Source: CAWDMN01 sp963803155
Lineage (GTDB): Bacteria; Acidobacteriota; Terriglobia; Versatilivoradales; Versatilivoraceae
Length of the DNA stretch: 64,000 nucleotides
NCBI GenBank assembly: GCA_963803155.1
Contig: CAWDMN010000039.1
Coordinates: forward strand, 36,089-100,088
Direction: 5' to 3'
Shown: in pieces, positions 8,636-17,418 of the stretch
Layout of the letters: each line of letters opens with the position of its first letter
How positions within the stretch are numbered: the first letter of the stretch is position 1
Position numbers and translations under genes: made by a program
Notes under the pieces: model-generated
Told to the model about the DNA's origin: nothing
Seen by the model: the letters and a program-made list of their open reading frames with translations, nothing else
The model's database searches: none

Positions 8636-9864
8636 AAGCTATAGCGCAATCCCAGGCTGAGCGTGGCTTGTACCGGCAGGCTCCCGTATTGGCTTTGGGA
8701 TTTTCCTCCAAAAAAGCTGGTTCTCAGGTAAACATTCCAATGGCCTTTGAATTGGTAGCTGGCCTGTGGAATGACTGCCCTGGAGAAATCGGAAAGATTT
8801 CCGAGTAAAATCCCCTGAACTCCCAGCCGGTTGTGCAGCCAGAAATGTCCTCCCATCAGGAACAGCATATTTTGACCGGCTGGCATTTGGGTATAACTTT
8901 GCTGTAATTGCAGGAATCGCAAAAAGGCCGGGTTGAGCAGTGACGGCCCCAATCCATCCTGTTTCCACTCCCAGGTCAACGCTTCTGCTTCCGCAAAAAT
9001 AGTTTTCTCCGCCAGGTGGCTCAAACCTTCCCCGTCGTAACACCACTCCCCAATTACATTCCAGCCGTTGCGGAATGTATAATTCATGCCCAGCACCGAT
9101 TTCAGGATTCCCTGGCGATTCCCGCCGTAATTCGTGAAATTATCCCTTTGATTCCACGCCACCTCACCATGCAATTCAAGACTCTGTCCGGCGACATAAG
9201 AGAAATTCCCACCCCAACGATGTGGGCCAGCCGAAGGAACAATTCCCATAAACGAAAAATCCAGTCCCTTCCACAGCCGATTGTAGCGAAACGCCAGCGA
9301 ATCCCTGGAACCGATCGGCTGCCGGGTGAAATACAATCGGGGCGCGGTATAGACCAAATTAAAGGCGTGACTTCCACGCGTCCAATCCAACTCAATTAAT
9401 TCCGTTCCACTTCGCAAATCAAGGCGGTCCTGGGGATCCTGCAGATCTTTGGGAGGATCGATGAACCCCGAAGGATTGAACACATACCCGGTCCCCCAGC
9501 GCTGGATTTTTTTCCCCGCGACAACATCCCACCGGCTCGTCAGGGAATAAACGGCAAAAGCTTCTTTACAGTAAAAATGATGCTGAGTTTTTTGCGCATA
9601 ATAGAGGCGGTCGTTAAACGAACCTTGCAAATGCAGCCGTTCTTTGAGTCTCCAGGAAAGCATGCCGTGAATCACCAAATCGTTGCCGTAATCGGGGATG
9701 GCGAAAAGCTCTCCTCCAGGATTCCACGGAGAGTCCTCGCGCGCCCTGGAGGCATTGAATTCATTGGCAATCCAAAACTGCCAGTCCCATTCGCCATAGG
9801 TCGCGGTTGGAATCAGGAAGAAAACCGTGGACAACAATAGCAAATGGCACCGAACCTTCGTCAT
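8632..9864 (-). CDS. Outer-membrane beta-barrel protein of an ABC export operon
   Basis: 410-residue protein with a signal peptide (LLLLSTVFFLIPTATYGEWDW) and a C-terminal run ending LGLRYSF. The final phenylalanine and alternating aromatic strands are typical of an outer-membrane barrel. Strand-like stretches rich in W, Y and G recur throughout (WDVVAGKKIQRWGTGYVFNPSGF, FSYVAGQSLELHGEVAW). I do not recognise a named family. It follows the LolA-like gene by 66 bases and is the last gene of the four-gene operon beginning at 12964, so it is probably the outer-membrane part of that system. Confidence 0.75.
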   Translation of the reverse strand: MTKVRCHLLLLSTVFFLIPTATYGEWDWQFWIANEFNASRAREDSPWNPGGELFAIPDYGNDLVIHGMLSWRLKERLHLQGSFNDRLYYAQKTQHHFYCKEAFAVYSLTSRWDVVAGKKIQRWGTGYVFNPSGFIDPPKDLQDPQDRLDLRSGTELIELDWTRGSHAFNLVYTAPRLYFTRQPIGSRDSLAFRYNRLWKGLDFSFMGIVPSAGPHRWGGNFSYVAGQSLELHGEVAWNQRDNFTNYGGNRQGILKSVLGMNYTFRNGWNVIGEWCYDGEGLSHLAEKTIFAEAEALTWEWKQDGLGPSLLNPAFLRFLQLQQSYTQMPAGQNMLFLMGGHFWLHNRLGVQGILLGNLSDFSRAVIPQASYQFKGHWNVYLRTSFFGGKSQSQYGSLPVQATLSLGLRYSF

Positions 9865-9930
9865 GGCAGCACCCTGAGCCCTGTCATTCTGGTTATTTCA
9901 GATGACATTTTGATCCTGCTTACCCACGCC

Positions 9931-10755
9931 TTAAAACTCCGACATTTTGTTCGTGTTGAAATATTTGTCGGGAATGGCGCGCCTCTTGTAATCGAGATAC
10001 TCCAGAGTGGTCTTCTCATTGCTCGCCAGTTTGTCGTGGATGGTCAGTTTGGCAAGAATCCTTTGTCCCTCAAAAGTCCGATACTCTTCAAATTCCGCGG
10101 ACTTGGAATGCTTGCCGGACAAAAGGAAAAACTCCGCCTTGACCGGGGTAAAGTCCGCCAGGTTCACCCAATAAAGAATTCGCTGATAGGTGGCGCCCTT
10201 GCGCTTGGCGATTAATTCCAACAGCGCGCAATTCCTGCCATTTTGTTTCTCCTCGCCCAAGAGCGTGGGAGTATAATCGGAAGCATAATAAGTGCGTGCC
10301 ACATCTCCATTGCTCGCCTGCCCTACCAAGCGCTGCAGCGGAGTAATCCGGACCGGCTTGGAGACATCCGGCAATGTCATCCAGAAATCATCGCCCAGGA
10401 GTAGGACTCTCAGGCCGCGCTGGTTAGGGTCAAGGGATTTAACTAGCGCCTTTTCGGCCCCTTGAGCGAAAACCTCAAATAGACTCTGCTGTTCAATCGA
10501 TCCATTTTTGTAATAAGTGATCCGGGTGCGCACTACAGCAGATCCCTTTCCATTCCTGAGCAGATCCGAGTTTTGCAGGACCTCCGCCGCGGAAAGGCCA
10601 GTCGAGGTTCGATCCGAAGCAGTCAGCATGTGAGGAATGATGAGAGGGAAAAATAACAGTGCGAAGAGTAGAGTCCGGCACTGTGGAGTCTTTTCAATTA
10701 TTGGGTCAACTAATGATTTTTTGGATGGTCTCATTTTTGGATCGGGAATGTTCAT
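9931..10755 (-). CDS. LolA-like outer-membrane lipoprotein-sorting protein
   Basis: 274-residue exported protein of the LolA-like group annotated as outer-membrane lipoprotein-sorting protein. A signal sequence (TLLFALLFFPLIIPHMLTAS) precedes an antiparallel-sheet domain: SAVVRTRITYYKNGS, LVKSLDPNQRGLRVLLLGDDFWMTLPD, GRNCALLELIAKRKGATYQRILYWVNLADFTPVKAEFF. The YWV-x(5)-P-x-K-x-E-F pattern is characteristic. I start it at 10755 (AAGGAG seven bases upstream). In this operon it would carry a hydrophobic substrate from the ABC permease to the barrel at 8632. The substrate cannot be inferred. Confidence 0.82.
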   Translation of the reverse strand: MNIPDPKMRPSKKSLVDPIIEKTPQCRTLLFALLFFPLIIPHMLTASDRTSTGLSAAEVLQNSDLLRNGKGSAVVRTRITYYKNGSIEQQSLFEVFAQGAEKALVKSLDPNQRGLRVLLLGDDFWMTLPDVSKPVRITPLQRLVGQASNGDVARTYYASDYTPTLLGEEKQNGRNCALLELIAKRKGATYQRILYWVNLADFTPVKAEFFLLSGKHSKSAEFEEYRTFEGQRILAKLTIHDKLASNEKTTLEYLDYKRRAIPDKYFNTNKMSEF

Positions 10756-10944
10756 ATTGATTCTCCTTTGCCCAGGCCGCTGGATTTCAAATTGCAGATC
10801 GCGGATTTCAGTAGCCAGAATAAAGAGTCTTCGTTGGATGTGCAGAGATGACTGAGCCAGGCACAACTCACCGCGGATTCCTTCTTTCTATATTCCATTG
10901 CCAAGCCATGAACTCCGCAATCTGCACTCTGAACTTGGAAATCA

Positions 10945-12171
10945 TCATATGTGCCCCAGTGCATCGACAATTTTCAGACGCGCTCCGCGCAACGCCGGCA
11001 GGACCGAAGCCAGACCCATCATGAAAATGGCCAGAATGAAAACCCCCAGGTACGTTGCGGGAAGGTGCTGCACCGTAATGGGAAATCCCATCGTATTTCC
11101 CGGAGGTGGGGGAACCATGATCTGAGCCCGGTTCAGCAGACTTCCAAAGAGGAAGGAAAGCAGCGCACCCGCCCCCCCACCCAGGAATCCCATGTATAGG
11201 CCCTCGAGAAGAAACAGCCGAAGGATCCGGCGGCGCGCCGTCCCCAAGGCCATCAGAGTGCCAATTTCCTGGATCCGCTCCATCACGGCCATCATCATAG
11301 TGTTGGAGCTGCTCAAAACCACCAGAATAAAAATCACCAAGCCCAAAAAGACAAAAATGATGTTAAAGGTGGCTGCCACCTGTTTATAGACCAGCGACAG
11401 ATCGTACCAAGGCTTTATAGCCAGACCCGGTAGCTTGCCCTGGAACATTTTGGAAAAACTGGCTAGCATGGGATCAGTGAGATCGGTCTTCTCCAAACCT
11501 ACCACTAACTTGGTAATCCGGTTCGTATCCAGGAGCCGTTGCGCCGTTTCCAGCCGGACCGTCAACAGCCGGGAATCCGCTTCCTTGAATCCCGTGGTAA
11601 ATGTTCCCGCCACGCTGATGTCGATCCCATTGATGGCGCCGGTGGTGGTGGTGGAAAGGAGGGTCAACGTATCTCCCACATGGGCATTAAGCGACTTGGC
11701 CAATGCAATCCCCAGCAGTGCCGGATTGGGCTGACGGCTCACCAGGAGATCCTCTCCGGACTCCACCTTGCTCAGCATCTTCATTTTTTTTTGGCGATCG
11801 GCCTGGATGCCGCTCCCCATAAAAGCCACCGACTTTTCGCCATTGCTGACCAACCCCATGAATTCCAGCCGGGCCTCGGCCGCCCCCACATGTATTTCCT
11901 TCTCAATCGTGCGCTGTAAATCCTGGTAACGATCAATCCCATATTGGAGAGGTTTCTCCTCTTCCTTGTCCAAAAACCGGCTGTCGTAAACCTGCAGGTG
12001 CCCGATCCCCTGCAAAATGGCGCTCTCGCGAGCCCCATCAAACATGGTGGCCATGAAACCCCGTGTAATGATCAAGGTCATGCAGCCAAAGGTCAGAATG
12101 GAAAGCGTGATGAGACTGCGGCGTTTATTTCGGAAAATGTTGCGCAGTGCGATTCGAGAAAATTTAAACAT
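10945..12171 (-). CDS. FtsX/MacB-type ABC permease
   Basis: 408-residue permease with one N-terminal transmembrane helix (RSLITLSILTFGCMTLIITRG), a large periplasmic domain, and three C-terminal helices (NIIFVFLGLVIFILVVLSS, GLYMGFLGGGAGALLSFLFG, YLGVFILAIFMMGLASVLPA). The cytoplasmic coupling sequence MERIQEIGTLMALGTARRRI and the ending PALRGARLKIVDALGHI are diagnostic of the LolC/E-MacB superfamily. AAGGAG stands eight bases upstream. The ATPase gene ends 67 bases before it. Together they are a mechanotransmission-type exporter rather than an importer. Confidence 0.92.
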   Translation of the reverse strand: MFKFSRIALRNIFRNKRRSLITLSILTFGCMTLIITRGFMATMFDGARESAILQGIGHLQVYDSRFLDKEEEKPLQYGIDRYQDLQRTIEKEIHVGAAEARLEFMGLVSNGEKSVAFMGSGIQADRQKKMKMLSKVESGEDLLVSRQPNPALLGIALAKSLNAHVGDTLTLLSTTTTGAINGIDISVAGTFTTGFKEADSRLLTVRLETAQRLLDTNRITKLVVGLEKTDLTDPMLASFSKMFQGKLPGLAIKPWYDLSLVYKQVAATFNIIFVFLGLVIFILVVLSSSNTMMMAVMERIQEIGTLMALGTARRRILRLFLLEGLYMGFLGGGAGALLSFLFGSLLNRAQIMVPPPPGNTMGFPITVQHLPATYLGVFILAIFMMGLASVLPALRGARLKIVDALGHI

Positions 12172-12238
12172 GGGGTTGTCTCCTTCCGATATTGACGGGC
12201 GATGAGTGACAAGTGACGAGCGACAAGAAAAAAACCGG

Positions 12239-12964
12239 CTAATTCTGCGTCAACAACAGCTCTTTGGTACTGGCATCCTTTGCGTACCCATTAGAAACAA
12301 TTTGGCCATCCAGCAGGTGAATGACCCGATTCGCTTTTTGAATAATGCGAGAGTCGTGAGTGGAAAAAAGAAACGTCACACTGGATTCAGCGTTGAGATC
12401 TCGCATCAGCTCAATAATTTCTTGTCCGGTATGACTATCGAGGTTGGCGGTAGGCTCATCGGCCAGGACCACCACCGGGCGGCTTACCAGGGCCCGCGCG
12501 ATGGCAACCCGCTGCCGTTCTCCCCCGGAGAGCGCTTGTGGCCGGTGATGCCGGCGTTTGAGCAGTCCCACGCGGTCCAGCATTTCCATGGCGCGCCGCT
12601 TTCGATCGGCTGCTCCCATTCCGTTCAATAACAGCGGATATTCCACATTTTCAAAGGCCGACAAGACCGGAAGCAAATTGAAGTTTTGAAAAACGAATCC
12701 CAGCCTGGTTGCGCGAAATTCCGCCAATTTGTTCAAGTTTTCAGCGGTGACATCCCGTCCTTCGAGACGAAGAGTCCCATGGTCCGGCTTGTCCAGGCAG
12801 CCGATTAAATTCAGGAGAGTCGTCTTGCCGCTGCCGCTAGGTCCGGCAATGGCGACAAATTCCCCGGATTCAACCGTGCAATCAATCTCACTTAAAGCCT
12901 GAACGGACGTCTTTCCCAAACTGTAAGTTTTTCCGAGTTTTTCGCAGCGCACGATCTCGCTCAT
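12239..12964 (-). CDS. LolD/MacB-type ABC ATPase
   Basis: ATPase of 241 residues driving the permease encoded just downstream. Walker A GPSGSGKTT, the LolD-type Q-loop FVFQNFNLLPVLSAFENVEYPL, signature LSGGERQRVAIARAL, Walker B VVLADEPTANLD and switch histidine FSTHD are all intact. The start at 12964 follows AAAGGGGGA; a start six codons earlier is less well placed. First gene of the operon ATPase, permease, LolA-like protein, barrel. Confidence 0.94.
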   Translation of the reverse strand: MSEIVRCEKLGKTYSLGKTSVQALSEIDCTVESGEFVAIAGPSGSGKTTLLNLIGCLDKPDHGTLRLEGRDVTAENLNKLAEFRATRLGFVFQNFNLLPVLSAFENVEYPLLLNGMGAADRKRRAMEMLDRVGLLKRRHHRPQALSGGERQRVAIARALVSRPVVVLADEPTANLDSHTGQEIIELMRDLNAESSVTFLFSTHDSRIIQKANRVIHLLDGQIVSNGYAKDASTKELLLTQN

Positions 12965-13236
12965 GATTTTTCCCCCTTTCAAACAGCTTCAGTCTGGCAC
13001 GAAAAGGGATGAGCGGGATGGTTGACCTGACGAATTGAGCCGATTAGGTGATCAACTGCAATAATGAAGGATGAATTGAGTTTGGCATTCTGAAGATCCA
13101 TTCTGTCTTTTCAATTGGGAAGCCGCTCGCAATTCTCTTATAATGCAAGCTGGGAATGCCATTCGGCAGCCTGGAAGTAATGGGCACATTTTGCCCTCCA
13201 CTTGAAGGAACTTGGCGGGGAAACCACAGGTCACTT

Positions 13237-14250
13237 ATGCCGCGATATCTAATTTTTGGCGCAGGCGCCATTGGCAGCATAATGGGGGCGCGACTACACG
13301 AGATTAGCCGCGAAGCCGTTCTCATCGGCCGGAAAGAACACACCGAATCCATCAAACTCCACGGCTTGCGCATCGTTCACAAGGGGGACTCGCGAACGTT
13401 CCAGGTTCCCTCCAACAGTTCTTTGCTCCAAATCGAACCCCGGCGGGATGATCGGCTTCTCATAACCTTGAAAGCTCAACAGACGGATAAAGAACTGGCT
13501 GGATTAGCGGAAAGGTTCTCCACTGCCACACCGGTGGTTTCTTTCCAAAACGGGGTTCGGAATGAAGAGGTACTGGCAACCAGGTTTTCCCATGTCTACG
13601 GCGGACTCGTGGACTTCAGCGGAACATTCCTTGAACCTGGACTCGTGCATCATACCCGCGGCAACATCCTGGCTCTCGGCTTGTTCCCGGAGGGGATGGA
13701 TGAGACTGGCGAATCAATTGCCCAAGACCTGGAGCAGGCGGGATTTCAGGTGGATCAGTCTACACATATCATGGAATTAAAATGGTGGAAGCTGGTGATC
13801 AACACGACCAATGCGCTGCTGGCCATCCTGGATTGTTGGGTGCAAAAAGGACACAGCCATCCCGATTACTATCCTCTCGTGGCGGACGTAATGGAAGAAT
13901 CACTACAAGTTTTAAATGCAGTTGGCATCAAGACTCAATCTCCCGCCGGCGTCCCCCCTCTGCCCGAAAGGATTGAGAGAATGCGAAAGGGAGAAATGGC
14001 GGTCGAATGGGAATTACCCTATGAGCAGAGGACTTATCCTTCCACTTGGCAGGACTTGAAGTTAAAGCGGGGATCCAGCGAAGCAGATTTGTTCAATGGA
14101 GAGATTGTCAGACTCGCCCAACAGCGAGGCATTCAAGCTCCCCGGAACGGCTGGCTTCTAAGAATACTAAAAGAGAAGGAACTCAACCGGGAACCGCCCG
14201 GGGGGTTCACATCCTTGCAAGTAAAACGATTCTTTGATGGGTTGAGTTGA
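13237..14250 (+). CDS. Ketopantoate reductase-family protein (ApbA/PanE)
   Basis: 337-residue NADPH-dependent reductase of the ApbA/PanE family. It starts with the dinucleotide motif FGAGAIGSIMGARL. The central part carries LITLKAQQTD, VVSFQNGVRNEE and the family lysine region MELKWWKLVINTTNALLAI. The C-terminal domain has the usual EWELPYEQRTYPSTWQDLKLKRGSSEADLFNGEIVRLAQQRGI (PSM-x-D-x-x-RG-like with variation). Because PSMLQD is changed and no other pantothenate gene is near, it may act on another 2-oxo acid. I chose the ATG directly before the dinucleotide motif. Confidence 0.85.
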   Translation: MPRYLIFGAGAIGSIMGARLHEISREAVLIGRKEHTESIKLHGLRIVHKGDSRTFQVPSNSSLLQIEPRRDDRLLITLKAQQTDKELAGLAERFSTATPVVSFQNGVRNEEVLATRFSHVYGGLVDFSGTFLEPGLVHHTRGNILALGLFPEGMDETGESIAQDLEQAGFQVDQSTHIMELKWWKLVINTTNALLAILDCWVQKGHSHPDYYPLVADVMEESLQVLNAVGIKTQSPAGVPPLPERIERMRKGEMAVEWELPYEQRTYPSTWQDLKLKRGSSEADLFNGEIVRLAQQRGIQAPRNGWLLRILKEKELNREPPGGFTSLQVKRFFDGLS

Positions 14251-14341
14251 TTGAACCAGTGGATTTTTTGGAACCGCGGAGCCGCTTTCGTGGCTCCACG
14301 GCTTCTGGCTGGCCTGGCATCCCGTAAGACAAGCTGCGACA

Positions 14342-14668
14342 TTACTTGGCAAACTTGCGGATTACATCACCGACTAGCGCCTTGATTTCTTCCGCCTTCA
14401 AACGTTGTTTGAAAGCGGGCATCATCTTCTGGCCATTTGTAATAATTTGAATTAATTCTTCGTCCTTGTGTTTGGCCTGCCACTCTTTGTCGGTAAAATC
14501 CGGAGTCTTCATTGGCCCGCCCTTGCCGTCCAATTTGTGACAGGCCGCGCACATTTTCTTATAAGCGCCAGCGGCATCGGATTCCGATTGGGCAAAAGAT
14601 TGAGTGACCACCAGACTCAACAGGCCGGTGGCTAACAGCGAGAGAATCAGAGTGATTGGTTTCCGCAA
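14342..14668 (-). CDS. Periplasmic class I cytochrome c
   Basis: Small electron carrier of 108 residues. After a signal peptide ending SFAQ comes the haem-binding motif CAACH (C40, C43, H44). The axial methionine is probably M83 in the segment KMMPAFKQRL. The start is a TTG with AGGAGG eight bases upstream; no ATG fits. It follows the cysteine-rich Tat-type gene at 14736 in the same direction, 67 bases apart, which suggests a shared redox-related operon. Confidence 0.9.
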   Translation of the reverse strand: MRKPITLILSLLATGLLSLVVTQSFAQSESDAAGAYKKMCAACHKLDGKGGPMKTPDFTDKEWQAKHKDEELIQIITNGQKMMPAFKQRLKAEEIKALVGDVIRKFAK

Positions 14669-14735
14669 GGGGATATCCTCCTTATCATATTGATCAAAAC
14701 ATGCAGTCTCAATTATAACGACAAGTGGAAACAGT

Positions 14736-15284
14736 TCAAACCGTCGCTACAAAATGACAACAATCTCCTCCACGTTTAATCGATTTGAGCAACTCCACCC
14801 GCACAGATTTCCCCGAAACAGTTTCAAGCATCTCTTTGACCCATCCGACGGAGCAATGGCAGTAGGTCTCCGAGAGGCGGGATGGATCTGACTTTACCAA
14901 GGGACAAAAACATTCCGGGTAGACCAGAGTTATCTTGTTCCCATCCTGGCGGGCATTGCCCTTGCCCAAATGCCCCTCCATGACCTTGAGAAACTTTTCC
15001 ATCTGCCCCTTGTTTTGTTCGGCCATCGAGATAGAGCCTCGCCGGGCACAAGCCCTGCCGTTGGCCTCCATCAGCTTGACGCGCGCCGTTTCATCGAGCT
15101 GGGAGTCCATGTTCTTTAGCAACTCTTTCACCCAAGCATGAACATATTTCATGGCGAGATCCTCCTTGGCTTCCTGGATTTTCTCCTCTGCATGAAGAGG
15201 CAGAGAAAAATCCAAAGCTGAAGCCCCTGCTAACAGAAAGGCCGTCGAACGTTCCAGAAACTCCTTCCGATTTAAATCAGACAT
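14736..15284 (-). CDS. Exported cysteine-rich protein, DUF6144-like
   Basis: 182-residue protein. The N-terminus MSDLNRKEFLERSTAFLLAGASAL resembles a Tat-type signal with one arginine replaced by lysine. The mature part has a cysteine-rich second half: GRACARRGS, YPECFCPLV, ETYCHCSVGWVKEMLETV and GDCCHFV. The ending, SVRVELLKSIKRGGDCCHF, is the signature of small-molecule-binding proteins grouped with L-2-amino-thiazoline-4-carboxylic acid hydrolase or DUF6144; this assignment is from memory. Start fixed by AAGGAGG six bases upstream of 15284. A cytochrome c gene follows. Confidence 0.65.
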   Translation of the reverse strand: MSDLNRKEFLERSTAFLLAGASALDFSLPLHAEEKIQEAKEDLAMKYVHAWVKELLKNMDSQLDETARVKLMEANGRACARRGSISMAEQNKGQMEKFLKVMEGHLGKGNARQDGNKITLVYPECFCPLVKSDPSRLSETYCHCSVGWVKEMLETVSGKSVRVELLKSIKRGGDCCHFVATV

Positions 15285-15299
15285 CCCTTGCCTCCTTGA

Positions 15300-15425
15300 G
15301 CGGCAGGTGAAGCGGGCATGTGTGATCGCAGTCACCCCGTGCACGCTCGCATGACCGGCTTGATTGGCTTGGCAACACGCGAAGGGTGACTTCGTTATGC
15401 TTGCGCATTCCACCGCCGCGCGTGG
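15300..15425 (-). repeat. Degenerate relative of the 128-bp repeat, reverse
   Basis: Read on the minus strand it gives CGAAGTCACCCTTCGCGTGT, a GCGAGCGTGCACGG segment and TGACTGCGATCACA, the same order as the 128-bp repeat. It lies between pdxJ and the Tat-type gene. Confidence 0.55.
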
Positions 15426-15434
15426 CACTTTGGA

Positions 15435-16169
15435 TCAACTTTCCAACAGGGTCACCATCTCCCGGATAGCTTTATCCAACCCCACCAAAATGGCACGGGC
15501 CATGATGTTGTGCCCAATGTTCAACTCTTCCATTTGGGGAAGGTCACTGATGGGTTTGACGTTCCGATAAGTCAAGCCGTGCCCTCCATGCGTTCGCAGA
15601 CCAAGTTCTTCAGCCAGACTCACCGCGGCCATCACCTCCTGGAAAGCTTTCTCTGCCTGCACTTCGGTCTTGGGAGTGAGATAAAGCGTGGCGTCGGAAT
15701 AGCGGGCGGTGTTGATCTCGATAATCCCGGCCCCACAATTTTGGGCGGCTTCAATTTGCACCGGATCAGGATCGATGAAAAGGCTGACGGTAGTCCCACC
15801 CTGTTGGAGCTTTTGTGTCGCCGCTTTAATCATGTCAAAGTTCCGTATACAATCCAAGCCTCCTTGAGTCGTGATTTCCCCAGGAAACTCCGGAACCAGT
15901 GTGACGGTGTCTGGCCGGATGTCGAGGGCGATCCGAATCATCTCGTCCGTGGCAGCCATTTCCAGATTGAGCCGGGTCTTGACGGTTTCGCGCAACAACT
16001 CCACGTCCCGGTCCTGGATGTGCCGGCGATCACTGCGCAAGTGCACCGTGATTCCATCCGCCCCAGCCAGTTCGGCAATCACCGCGGCCGCGACAGGATC
16101 CGGCTCATTAGTCTTTCGTGCCTCGCGCAGCGTGGCAACGTGATCGATGTTGACTCCAAGTTTTGTCAT
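15435..16169 (-). CDS. pdxJ: Pyridoxine 5'-phosphate synthase
   Basis: Condenses 1-deoxyxylulose 5-phosphate with 3-amino-2-oxopropyl phosphate to pyridoxine 5'-phosphate, in the DXP-dependent vitamin B6 route. The 244-residue protein carries the family hallmarks: LGVNIDHVATLREAR at the N-terminus, ADGITVHLRSDRRHIQDRDV, NLEMAATDEM, TLVPE, VSLFIDPDPVQIEAA, IEINTARYSD and HGGHGLTYRNV. No insertion or missing residue is seen. It heads a minus-strand run with the Tat-type protein and cytochrome c downstream, separated by the repeat at 15300-15425. Confidence 0.97.
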   Translation of the reverse strand: MTKLGVNIDHVATLREARKTNEPDPVAAAVIAELAGADGITVHLRSDRRHIQDRDVELLRETVKTRLNLEMAATDEMIRIALDIRPDTVTLVPEFPGEITTQGGLDCIRNFDMIKAATQKLQQGGTTVSLFIDPDPVQIEAAQNCGAGIIEINTARYSDATLYLTPKTEVQAEKAFQEVMAAVSLAEELGLRTHGGHGLTYRNVKPISDLPQMEELNIGHNIMARAILVGLDKAIREMVTLLES

Positions 16170-16372
16170 AGGGGATCTCGTTTCGCGTTTTCAATATTTT
16201 TGGATATGTGAAGCCTTATCCCGATAGCGCCTGACGCCGTGTTTCCAGCATAAAGCGTCACGAACTCAGCCAATAATGGCCCGGACATCGCGCCTCCTTG
16301 TTACATATAACAAGTTGCGCGCTGCGGTTAACGCATCTTAAGCATGACATCTTTCGACTTTTTTGATTGACT

Positions 16373-17107
16373 CTATTTATATCTCCCGCAAAGATCATTC
16401 CAGCGTATTTGGAGAAGATCCAGAAACATTTGAGTGGAATCCTTCACCATGCTGACTTTTGTCCCCTCGATGTGATTCCAGCGCACGGGAATTTCCCTCA
16501 GGCGCAAACCTCTTTTCCGCGCAATATACAGCACCTCGGGATCAAAGCCGAAACGCTTGATTCGCTGCCGATCGAAAACCGGCAAAATTTCCTTACAGCG
16601 AAAGGCTTTGAATCCGCATTGGGTGTCTTTAAATTGCAGTCCAGTCAATAATTGGACAAAGAAATTAAACACCTTCCCGGAAAATTCGCGGAAGGAAGAC
16701 TGATGAACCCCTATCAGCGAGCGGTCGAGTGCGCGGGATCCAAAAGTGACGTCCGCTTCGCCATTAAAAATGGGATCCAGAATTTTGGGCATCTCCTCGA
16801 CAGGAGCTGAAAGGTCGGCATCGGTAAACAGAGCAATCGTTCCCCGGGCATTTCGAATCCCGTTTTTGATGCTATATCCCTTGCCGCAATTTTCTCCATT
16901 GTCGACCAGCCGCAAAGACTGCCATTGCCCCGCATAATTCCGCACCACTCCGCAAGTGTCGTCACTCGAACCATCATTCACCACAATCACTTCAGCAGTC
17001 CAATTTTGGGACTCCAAGTATTGCCGGAGGATCTTCAAGCTGGCGCCAATCCGAACAGCTTCATTATATGCGGGAATGACGATGGAGAGATCGGGCGCTT
17101 GGCTCAT
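16373..17107 (-). CDS. Family 2 glycosyltransferase, polyprenyl-phosphate type
   Basis: GT2 enzyme of 244 residues similar to dolichyl-/polyprenyl-phosphate glucosyl- or mannosyltransferases. Seen: LSIVIPAYNEAVRIGASL, VIVVNDGSSDDT, the nucleotide-sugar metal site LFTDADLSAP (DAD), and QCGFKAFRCKEILPVFDRQRIKRFGFDPEVLYIARKRGL. The last block is the Alg5-type acceptor region. It lacks C-terminal transmembrane helices. It would load a sugar onto a lipid carrier at the inner membrane. A second possible start lies three codons upstream. Confidence 0.88.
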   Translation of the reverse strand: MSQAPDLSIVIPAYNEAVRIGASLKILRQYLESQNWTAEVIVVNDGSSDDTCGVVRNYAGQWQSLRLVDNGENCGKGYSIKNGIRNARGTIALFTDADLSAPVEEMPKILDPIFNGEADVTFGSRALDRSLIGVHQSSFREFSGKVFNFFVQLLTGLQFKDTQCGFKAFRCKEILPVFDRQRIKRFGFDPEVLYIARKRGLRLREIPVRWNHIEGTKVSMVKDSTQMFLDLLQIRWNDLCGRYK

Positions 17108-17155
17108 GAGGCACACTTTATATCAAATCTGGCTGGAGTATTGAACAGAAAATGT

Positions 17156-17216
17156 TTGGAGGCGGGATGCCCTCATCCCGCTCTTCGTTGCGCGCCGTGA
17201 AGGCACGGCGCCTCCT
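17156..17216. repeat. Palindromic repeat related to the long unit
   Basis: GGAGGCGGGATGCCCTCATCCCGC followed by GCGCCGTGAAGGCACGGCGCCTCC: two adjacent hairpins with outer GGAGGCG/CGCCTCC, the same plan as 6479-6578 and 60241-60315. Confidence 0.55.
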
Positions 17217-17418
17217 TCCAGCCTGCTTCTCCTCCCCGTGCCGCCCCACTCAATAAAAAGCAATCCGCATTTTGCGCACACCCGCTGCATCCAAGGTCGC
17301 GTCTCAGTGTTTGGAAAAATCACGGAAACCTTTCCAGTGAAATGCTATGATGATATGGATTTATAAATTCAAGATTGAGGGAGTGCCTGATTTTCCGGGC
17401 AAAAGGAGGAGAGCACAC

